This document shows positions 1 through 4,890 of a stretch of 6,289 nucleotides of DNA, one piece after another. Where the stretch lies: assembly GCA_003864535.1 (NCBI GenBank), contig BHEQ01000124.1, positions 1 to 6,289 of the forward strand, in the 5' to 3' direction. The notes below the pieces were generated by a model. The model did no database searches and had not been told where the DNA came from. It saw nothing but the letters and a program-made list of their open reading frames with translations. The position numbers and the translations under genes are program-made. The number at the start of each line of letters is the position of its first letter. Positions within the stretch are counted from its first letter, which is position 1. Source of the DNA: Gammaproteobacteria bacterium (GTDB lineage: Bacteria > Pseudomonadota > Gammaproteobacteria > Cardiobacteriales > Wohlfahrtiimonadaceae).

Positions 1-926
1 ACTGAATTTATTTCAATATTAATTTTATCAAGGACAAATTGAATTGCATCATAACTTGCGCCATGAATTTGCGGGCTACAGCGCAAGGAATACGCATCTT
101 GAACACGAATATCACCTTGATGCGTCGTTCTCTCACTTTTATCTAATAATAATAATAGATTTTTAGCGACATTAATCTGCCCTAAATGTGGTCTTAACGC
201 ATGTAATTCAGGGATGAAAGGATCGGTGATTCCGTTTAAGGCCTCTATCGTTAACGCCGCTGAAATATCACACATTTTCAATAAGTTAAGCGAGTCATAA
301 CACGTTAATGCGCCAACCGCGGTCATCACTTGTGTACCATTAATAAAGGCTAAACCTTCTTTTGAGTTAAGCTCTATCACCGCAATATTTGCAGCTGCCA
401 TCGCCTCAGATCCAGCCATAAGCTTACCTTGAAAATAAGCCTCGCCCTCGCCAATTAACGGTAAAACCATATGCGCAAGCGGAGCTAAATCACCACTTGC
501 ACCTAATGAGCCTTTTTCAGGAATAGCAGGATGAACCCCTTTATTGAGCATCTCAAGCAAAGTATTGAGCGTGCTTAACCGAATCCCTGAATAGCCTTTA
601 GCTAAGTTGTTTATTCTCAATAACATAATGGCGCGCACGACTTCTATCGAGAAATGCTCACCAACACCGCAAGCGTGGCTGATAATTAAATTACGTTGTA
701 ATTCTGTTGCTTCATTTTTTGAAATATGAACGCTGCTAAAGTTACCAAACCCCGTCGTAATCCCATATACAATCTTATTACCTTCTACCAATTTATCTAC
801 ATATTCACGTGAGGCATTGATTTTTATAATCGCCTCTGGGGTTAGATAAATTAAAGAACCATTTCGAGCAACATTAATAATCTCGTTTAATGTTAAATTA
901 TTGCCATCAATTGCAATTTGAGTCAT
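1..926 (-). CDS. hutH: Histidine ammonia-lyase, N-terminal 308 codons (3' end beyond the window)
   Basis: HutH deaminates L-histidine to urocanate and ammonia in the cytoplasm, the first step of histidine use. The visible part aligns with the family from its first residue. It carries the Ala143-Ser144-Gly145 triad that cyclises to the MIO electrophile, inside GSLGASGDLAPL. It also has Tyr54 in VYGITTGFG, His84 in ISHACG, Asn196 in FINGTQ, and Tyr279 and Arg282 in QDAYSLRC. All match known active-site positions of the Pseudomonas enzyme within one residue. The start at 926 is backed by AAAGGA seven bases upstream. The frame is open to the left edge, and about 200 residues are missing by comparison with the usual length of about 510. 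Tyrosine and phenylalanine ammonia-lyases share the fold, but the adjacent hutU makes histidine the clear substrate. It follows the transporter gene by 122 bp and is probably in the same transcript. Confidence 0.96.
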   Translation of the reverse strand, partial: MTQIAIDGNNLTLNEIINVARNGSLIYLTPEAIIKINASREYVDKLVEGNKIVYGITTGFGNFSSVHISKNEATELQRNLIISHACGVGEHFSIEVVRAIMLLRINNLAKGYSGIRLSTLNTLLEMLNKGVHPAIPEKGSLGASGDLAPLAHMVLPLIGEGEAYFQGKLMAGSEAMAAANIAVIELNSKEGLAFINGTQVMTAVGALTCYDSLNLLKMCDISAALTIEALNGITDPFIPELHALRPHLGQINVAKNLLLLLDKSERTTHQGDIRVQDAYSLRCSPQIHGASYDAIQFVLDKINIEINS

Positions 927-1048
927 TTTAAATCCTTTATTATTTTATTGAAATTTGTTGAAATTTATTTATTGAAACTGGTTTATTAAAATTATTGTAA
1001 CTACATAAAGAGCAAATTAAATTTAACTAGACCTATCCTAAACACCTA
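927..1048 (-). other. Gap between the transporter gene and hutH
   Basis: This 122-bp AT-rich gap holds the hutH ribosome binding site (AAAGGA, 934-939) and three copies of TTGAAA on the plus strand (948-953, 958-963, 972-977). The first two lie in a 10-bp tandem repeat, TTGAAATTT plus one base. I see no hairpin with a T-tract and no convincing promoter, so hutH probably depends on transcription from upstream. Confidence 0.5.
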
Positions 1049-2440
1049 CTAAAATAAGCCAAAATTAAAGCCTAGCCATACGATTAATGCAGAAAAAACA
1101 ATACTTAATGAAGTTCGCAGCAACCAAATCATTAATAATGCTTTTATACTAATTGGAATTTTAGTAGCTAAAATGCACGGAATACAGCCTGAAAAGAATA
1201 AAATACTGCTAACTGCGGTGATCGCCGCTACAAATTTAATCGCAAGTCCAGTATCTTTTAATAAAATTGCAGGTAAAAACATCTCCGCTAATCCTGAGGA
1301 GAAAGCGGCACTATGTGTGGCAAAATCTACATTCAAAATAAGCCCTGCTAGCCATAAAGCAGGCTTTAAACAGTAACCTAAGTATTCAAAAAATGGCGTA
1401 AATTCATACACACACATCCCTGTAAAGCCGACCGCTAAAATACTCGGCGCAACAATTGCCGACATTGCAAGCCCTTCTTTTAAATTTTTAAACATCATCT
1501 GCAATAAGCTTGGATTGAGCTTCACTTGGGTAATTGCCGCGGTAATTGCTTGGCTTAAACGAGAATCTGTCGTATTTTCAATATGCGGTTTTGTATAACT
1601 TGCATCCATTCTAGTAATAGGTGGTAGCCGCGCGGTGACCGCTGTTACAGCAAAAGCTACAATTAAAGTAGACCAAAAATAAAAATTCCAATGTTCCATA
1701 ATTTGTAATGTTGAGCTAACAATCACCATAAATGTTGCAGATACGGTTGAAAATCCTGTCGCAATAATAACTGCATCGCGACATGAATAGCGACCCTCAA
1801 GATACATTCTATTCGTAATTAATAAGCCTATAGAATAACTTCCGACAAAAGATGTAACCGCATCAACAGATGAATAGCCTGGAGTTCTAAACAACGGGCG
1901 CATGATTTTTTCCATTAACACACCCATCATATCTAAGAGACCAAAACCAATGAGAAATGTCAGTGCGATTGCGCCAATTGGAATAAGCATGCCGACTGAT
2001 AAAGCGAGTTTTTCAAATAAGAATGGTAGCATTTTGCTAGATTCCATTACCCATATTGGTAAAAAATCAACTACATATAATTGCACAAGATAAGCTATGG
2101 CAAGAATTAATCCAAATAACTTAAAGATCCCAAAAATCATCTCCCCGATGTTCAATCGCTTTGATTTACGCATTAAAAAATGTGCCACAACTCCATAGAG
2201 CATTAATCCAATTAGAAAAATAATTGCAATTGGGCGTAACTGGGTAATAAATAAAACACTTAAATGATCAACAAAAATACTGGAGCGCTTACTGATTGCG
2301 CCAAACTGAGTTATCCCAAAACTATTTAGAGAAAAAGGTATAAAAAACATACCTATTCCGAACATGCTCATCAAAAACATTTTAAACAATAGGATGTTTT
2401 TATTAGCAAAGTTATTATTATCTTTATTATTTATATTCAT
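1049..2440 (-). CDS. YjiH-family multi-pass membrane protein with nucleoside-recognition (Gate) domain; candidate histidine-pathway transporter
   Basis: This 463-residue protein is strongly hydrophobic. Its likely membrane segments are near residues 17-37, 67-90, 100-127, 147-173, 195-210, 222-246, 254-271, 325-346, 359-370, 400-425 and 433-460. The stretch from about 155 to 250, including the GFGLLDMMG, RPLFRTPG and SFVGSYSIG motifs, looks like the Gate domain of the COG3314/YjiH family. Most of these proteins have no proven substrate. A hydrophilic loop spans roughly 277-318. The N-terminus (MNINNKDNNN) is polar and Asn-rich, with no signal peptide. The start at 2440 has AAGGAG eight bases upstream. 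The gene sits between hutU and hutH, so transport of histidine, urocanate or a related compound is an inference from position only. A 12-bp tandem array precedes it, and a 30-codon ORF overlaps its start codon. Confidence 0.85.
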   Translation of the reverse strand: MNINNKDNNNFANKNILLFKMFLMSMFGIGMFFIPFSLNSFGITQFGAISKRSSIFVDHLSVLFITQLRPIAIIFLIGLMLYGVVAHFLMRKSKRLNIGEMIFGIFKLFGLILAIAYLVQLYVVDFLPIWVMESSKMLPFLFEKLALSVGMLIPIGAIALTFLIGFGLLDMMGVLMEKIMRPLFRTPGYSSVDAVTSFVGSYSIGLLITNRMYLEGRYSCRDAVIIATGFSTVSATFMVIVSSTLQIMEHWNFYFWSTLIVAFAVTAVTARLPPITRMDASYTKPHIENTTDSRLSQAITAAITQVKLNPSLLQMMFKNLKEGLAMSAIVAPSILAVGFTGMCVYEFTPFFEYLGYCLKPALWLAGLILNVDFATHSAAFSSGLAEMFLPAILLKDTGLAIKFVAAITAVSSILFFSGCIPCILATKIPISIKALLMIWLLRTSLSIVFSALIVWLGFNFGLF

Positions 2441-2529
2441 TTTAATATCTCCTTCGTGAATTGCCTTGTGAATTTACTTGTGGATTTACTTGTGAATGAT
2501 TTATGAATGATTTTATTAATAAATTTCAT
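2437..2529 (-). CDS. Possible 30-residue leader ORF overlapping the transporter start (ATGA)
   Basis: An ATG at 2529 opens 30 codons of a basic peptide (MKFINKIIHK, then repeated SFTSK/STSK/FTRQ/FTK units). It ends in TGA that shares bases with the transporter ATG, the classic overlap for translational coupling. The 12-bp tandem repeats encode four residues each, and the array also covers the transporter ribosome binding site. No ribosome binding site precedes the ATG at 2529, and I know no family for the peptide. It may simply be an open frame created by the repeats. Confidence 0.2.
   Translation of the reverse strand: MKFINKIIHKSFTSKSTSKFTRQFTKEILK
2452..2511. repeat. Tandem array of about five degenerate 12-bp units in the transporter leader
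   Basis: On the plus strand the units are CTTGTGAATTTA (2465-2476), CTTGTGGATTTA (2477-2488) and CTTGTGAATGAT (2489-2500). They are flanked by a 13-bp variant, CTTCGTGAATTGC (2452-2464), and an 11-bp variant, TTATGAATGAT (2501-2511). The array reaches the ribosome binding site of the transporter gene. Its unit is a multiple of three, so changes in copy number would keep the frame of the small overlapping ORF while changing the leader length. Confidence 0.75.
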
Positions 2530-2553
2530 TTAAAATCAAAAAACTGGAATGTA

Positions 2554-2582
2554 ATTACATTAAATAATTGGTGACTATGCAA
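2554..2582 (-). promoter_or_regulatory. Candidate promoter of the transporter gene, with a 14-bp palindrome over the -10
   Basis: Read on the minus strand, TTGCAT (2577-2582) and TGTAAT (2554-2559) are separated by 17 bases. The -10 box differs from consensus at one base, but the -35 box matches only TTG. The perfect palindrome AATGTAATTACATT (2548-2561) covers the -10 box and could be an operator. AT-rich DNA gives such matches by chance, so this is a weak call. Confidence 0.3.
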
Positions 2583-2783
2583 TAATTTTTGACCTATTAA
2601 AATTGTACATGTTTCGTACCGCCCAAATAGCGTACCCAAAATCATCGTAATCCCATCCGCAATTTGGCATGAATTATACATTTTTGCTAACGCTTAATCT
2701 CCTAAGATTATCTTCGCCCCATCAGCGATTGCAATAACATCTTGCCAAATCAAAAAAGATTTTGTATTCAGATTACTTTGTAT
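2571..2783 (-). pseudogene. Decayed N-terminal fragment of a second hutH-like (aromatic amino acid ammonia-lyase) gene
   Basis: One minus-strand frame here reads as a worn copy of the start of the ammonia-lyase family. The part WQDVIAIADGAKIILGD, an in-frame TAA (2694-2696), then ALAKM aligns with residues 14-36 of the intact HutH (NEIINVARNGSLIYLTPEAI onward). The stop falls opposite Glu31, as a GAA-to-TAA change would give. After a gap of about ten residues, QIADGIT aligns with KIVYGIT (residues 51-57). QKLLHSH (ending at 2571) then aligns with QRNLIISH (77-84) at almost the expected spacing. The bases ATGGGATTACGA are shared exactly with the intact gene. The catalytic tyrosine is replaced by Asp, and nothing after residue 84 remains. 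The codon opposite the expected start is ATA (2781-2783). The frame stays open to a TGA at 2526-2528, but that tail is not recognisable. The alignment was made by eye. Confidence 0.5.
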
Positions 2784-2792
2784 ACAGATTAC
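2761..2792. repeat. 16-bp tandem repeat (two copies, one mismatch)
   Basis: TTTGTATTCAGATTAC (2761-2776) is followed directly by TTTGTATACAGATTAC (2777-2792). The second copy also forms most of a dyad, TTACTTTGTA (2773-2782) against TACAAAAGTAA (2790-2800), with one bulged base. The core GTATACAGATTAC (2780-2792) recurs with one change in the hutU leader as GTATACAAATTAC (4756-4768), so these are candidate sites for a common regulator. Confidence 0.6.
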
Positions 2793-2804
2793 AAAAGTAA
2801 TTTA

Positions 2805-2951
2805 AAAAAATATAAAGTATTTGATATAAATCTCACCCTCCTTTTTAGAGGGATCGAAGTTAGTTACGGGCACATATATTTGTGCTTTTTCAGCTAATAC
2901 GGCATTATTTAACGCTAGTCTACCTAAGTAAACTGCGCTTTTAATAATGTT
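2805..2951 (-). pseudogene. Unidentified coding relic downstream of hutU
   Basis: This 49-codon open stretch reads like real protein: SAVYLGRLALNNAVLAEKA followed by QIYVPVTNFDPSKKEGEIYI. It ends at TAA (2802-2804). It is in the same frame as the hutH-like fragment that follows. A second protein-like run, CKLDFPRFETLLKAQFT, precedes and overlaps it in another frame (2927-2977), as expected if a frameshift broke one gene. There is no start codon with a ribosome binding site. I do not recognise the family, and the relic may belong to a different gene from the hutH-like fragment. The A/T-run end (YFIFF) is probably no longer coding sequence. Confidence 0.35.
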
Positions 2952-2991
2952 TCAAACCTTGGAAAATCTAATTTACAGAAAATACTATTGC

Positions 2992-3023
2992 GATAAAATA
3001 CAATCGTTAAAGATTATTTTATC
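2992..3023 (-). other. AT-rich inverted repeat across the hutU stop codon
   Basis: GATAAAATA (2992-3000) and TATTTTATC (3015-3023) form a 9-bp perfect inverted repeat with a 14-base loop that includes part of the stop codon. The stem has few G/C pairs and no T-tract follows on the minus strand. It is therefore at best a weak 3' structure and not a convincing terminator. Confidence 0.3.
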
Positions 3024-4681
3024 ATGGGTAAATTTAAACCCTGCTCTTTTGCACATTTCTTAGCAATCTCATAACCTGCATCGGCATGACGCATTACGCC
3101 TGTTGCAGGATCATTGCGTAAGACGCGTCCAACACGAGCTGCTGCCTCATCCGTGCCATCGCATAACACAACCATTCCAGAATGTTGCGAGAAGCCCATA
3201 CCAACGCCGCCGCCATGATGCAAACTTACCCACGTTGCGCCACCTGCGGTATTTAACAGTGCATTCAGTAAAGGCCAATCTGAAACGGCATCTGAGCCAT
3301 CTAGCATGCTTTCAGTTTCACGGTTAGGGCTTGCTACTGAGCCTGAATCTAAATGATCACGCCCAATTACGATTGGTGCAGATAATTCGCCGTTCTTTAC
3401 CATCTCATTAAAGGCTAAGCCTAAACGCTGCCGATCTTTTAAGCCAACCCAACAAATACGTGCAGGTAATCCTTGAAAATCAATGCGTTCACGCGCCATA
3501 TCAAGCCAATTATGTAGATGTGGATTATCAGGAATTAACTCTTTAACCTTTTGATCAGTCTTGTAGATATCTTCTGGATCACCAGATAGTGCAACCCAAC
3601 GAAACGGACCTATTCCTTCACAAAATAATGGGCGTATGTAAGCTGGTACAAAACCTGGGAAATCAAAGGCATTTTTCACGCCCTCATCCAAAGCTACTTG
3701 CCGAATATTATTACCATAATCAACTGTTGCCGATCCGCGTTCTTGCAAAGTTAACATAGCTTCAACCTGCGCCGCCATGCTTTTTTTAGAAGCTTTAGTA
3801 ACCTCAGAAGGTGCACTTTTTTGCTTGTCCTTCCATTGCTGCATGCTCCAACCTGAAGGCAAATAGCCATGAATTGGGTCATGCGCTGAGGTTTGATCTG
3901 TCGTGCAATCAGGGGTGATATTACGTGCGACGCATTGTGCAAAAATATCTGCTGCATTGCCTAATAAGCCGATAGATACAGGTTTTCCTGCTTTTTTAGC
4001 CTCATCTAACATCACTAAAGCCTCATCTAGCGATTTGGCTTTTTTATCGATATAACGCGTTTTTAAACGAAAATCGATACGCGTCTCATCACATTCAACC
4101 GCAATCATGCTAAAACCTGCCATTGTGGCAGCAAGTGGCTGTGCACCACCCATTCCGCCAAGTCCGCCTGTTAAAACCCAACGCCCTTTTGCATCGCCAT
4201 TAAAATGCTGCTTTGCCATCGCCACAAAAGTCTCATACGTTCCTTGAACGATTCCTTGTGAACCTATATAAATCCATGAACCTGCTGTCATTTGTCCATA
4301 CATTGCAAGCCCTTTTTTATCGAGCTCATGAAAATGATCCCATGTTGCCCAATGTGGAACTAAATTTGAGTTAGCAATTAATACTCTTGGAGCATTTTCA
4401 TGGGTTTGAAAAACGCCAACAGGCTTGCCTGATTGAACCAATAATGTTTGATCTATTTCTAAATCTTTTAATACATCTAAAATCTTGTCATAACATTCCC
4501 AATCACGCGCGGCGCGACCAATCCCACCATAGACAACAAGGCTTTGAGGATGCTCTGCAACCTCTGCATCTAGATTGTTTTGTAACATCCGAAAAGCAGC
4601 TTCTGCTTGCCAGTTTTTACAGTTTAGTTTATTGCCGCGAGGGGCACGAATAACTCGGGTTAGATCAGTACGATGTGGCAT
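3014..4681 (-). CDS. hutU: Urocanate hydratase (urocanase)
   Basis: HutU hydrates urocanate to 4-imidazolone-5-propionate in the cytoplasm, using tightly bound NAD+ as an electrophile; it is the second step of histidine breakdown. The 555-residue product is full length for the family (about 555-560) and collinear from MPHRTDLTRV to the usual end GLNLPMI. Visible landmarks are Tyr51 in VYGGIG, the NAD+-binding glycine cluster GGLGGMGGAQ at 172-181, and Cys410 in LPARICWVGL, at the position of the catalytic cysteine of the Pseudomonas putida enzyme. HHGGGVGMGFSQHSG lies near 488-502. The start at 4681 has AAGGAG six bases upstream. The gene lies 209 bp from mal, with its own candidate promoter and palindromes in that gap, so it may head the hut transcript. 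No truncation or missing key residue is seen. Confidence 0.98.
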   Translation of the reverse strand: MPHRTDLTRVIRAPRGNKLNCKNWQAEAAFRMLQNNLDAEVAEHPQSLVVYGGIGRAARDWECYDKILDVLKDLEIDQTLLVQSGKPVGVFQTHENAPRVLIANSNLVPHWATWDHFHELDKKGLAMYGQMTAGSWIYIGSQGIVQGTYETFVAMAKQHFNGDAKGRWVLTGGLGGMGGAQPLAATMAGFSMIAVECDETRIDFRLKTRYIDKKAKSLDEALVMLDEAKKAGKPVSIGLLGNAADIFAQCVARNITPDCTTDQTSAHDPIHGYLPSGWSMQQWKDKQKSAPSEVTKASKKSMAAQVEAMLTLQERGSATVDYGNNIRQVALDEGVKNAFDFPGFVPAYIRPLFCEGIGPFRWVALSGDPEDIYKTDQKVKELIPDNPHLHNWLDMARERIDFQGLPARICWVGLKDRQRLGLAFNEMVKNGELSAPIVIGRDHLDSGSVASPNRETESMLDGSDAVSDWPLLNALLNTAGGATWVSLHHGGGVGMGFSQHSGMVVLCDGTDEAAARVGRVLRNDPATGVMRHADAGYEIAKKCAKEQGLNLPMIK

Positions 4682-4687
4682 AAAATA

Positions 4688-4724
4688 CTCCTTAAAATAA
4701 TATAATAATCTTCCTTTGCAGGAG
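4688..4724 (-). promoter_or_regulatory. hutU ribosome binding site with an upstream complementary CTCCT
   Basis: AAGGAG (4688-4693) sits six bases before the hutU ATG. Upstream in the mRNA, CUCCU (4720-4724) can pair with it, while the same segment can also form a local hairpin, UCCU-GCAA-AGGA (about 4712-4723). The pairs are only four to five bases long, so the ribosome binding site is certain but a regulatory switch is speculative. Confidence 0.35.
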
Positions 4725-4729
4725 ATAAA

Positions 4730-4744
4730 TTTCCAAATTGGAAA
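4730..4744. promoter_or_regulatory. 15-bp palindrome in the hutU leader (candidate operator)
   Basis: TTTCCAA-A-TTGGAAA is a perfect 7-bp dyad around one central base. It lies downstream of the candidate hutU start site and upstream of the ribosome binding site, where a bound repressor could block transcription. The regulator is not in the window. It could equally be a short mRNA hairpin. Confidence 0.35.
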
Positions 4745-4755
4745 GACTACATAAC

Positions 4756-4800
4756 GTATACAAATTACTTATAACATATATACAATATATTTTGTACAAA
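4756..4800 (-). promoter_or_regulatory. Candidate hutU promoter with TGTA/TACA-type palindromes
   Basis: On the minus strand TGTTATAAG (4768-4776) is an extended -10 box (TG-N-TATAAG), which would start transcription near 4761. No good -35 is seen at 17 bases; TTGTAC (4794-4799) lies about 20 bases away. Around it are TTTGTACAAA (4791-4800, perfect palindrome), TTGTATATATG (4775-4785) and TTTGTATAC (4756-4764), the last overlapping the predicted start. HutC, the GntR-family repressor of hut genes in Pseudomonas, binds TGTA-N2-TACA-like sequences, so these are plausible operators. The local AT-richness means some will be chance. Confidence 0.4.
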
Positions 4801-4813
4801 AAATTATATAGAC

Positions 4814-4850
4814 GAGGATTTTTCACAAATCCTCCCCCTAAATCCCCCCT
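4814..4850 (-). repeat. C/G-rich intergenic repeat with an 8-bp hairpin between mal and hutU
   Basis: GAGGATTT (4814-4821) and AAATCCTC (4827-4834) form a perfect 8-bp stem with a 5-base loop. It adjoins a plus-strand direct repeat, AAATCCTCCCCCT (4827-4839) and AAATCCCCCCT (4840-4850). The composition is very different from the surrounding AT-rich DNA and resembles the C-run intergenic repeats scattered in many bacterial genomes. The stem follows mal, but the nearest run of T on the minus strand begins about ten bases after it. It could stabilise the mal mRNA end or attenuate read-through into hutU, but it is not a standard terminator. Confidence 0.45.
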
Positions 4851-4890
4851 TCGCAGAGAACACTCCGTGTTGTGGGACTTTTAGCGTTCC

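Noticed and set aside
1173..1376. Open frame on the plus strand inside the transporter gene (a similar one at 1902-2093)
   Set aside because: Antisense to a clearly coding membrane protein, with no ribosome binding site and no recognisable family.
2635..2730. Two 30-bp segments (2635-2664 and 2701-2730) with 21 of 30 identical bases, suggesting a duplication
   Set aside because: They align to two different parts of the ammonia-lyase N-terminus (near residues 20-28 and 52-60), so the resemblance may be chance. The similarity does not extend beyond them.
2761..2800. Tandem repeat as the start of a CRISPR array
   Set aside because: Only two adjacent copies of 16 bp without spacers, and no cas genes.
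2829..2856. CCCTC/GAGGG hairpin as a terminator, or AAGGAGG as a ribosome binding site
   Set aside because: The stem is only five base pairs with no following T-run, and no start codon lies at a suitable distance from the AAGGAGG.
2927..3013. HutU extension: the frame after the stop codon stays open for 29 codons
   Set aside because: HutU already ends at the usual family C-terminus (GLNLPMI), so a read-through product is unlikely. The text is better read as a separate relic.
3751..3957. Open frames overlapping hutU (minus 3751-3957; plus 3103-3327 and 4387-4653)
   Set aside because: They are shadows of hutU in other frames; hutU is full length and its motifs are intact.
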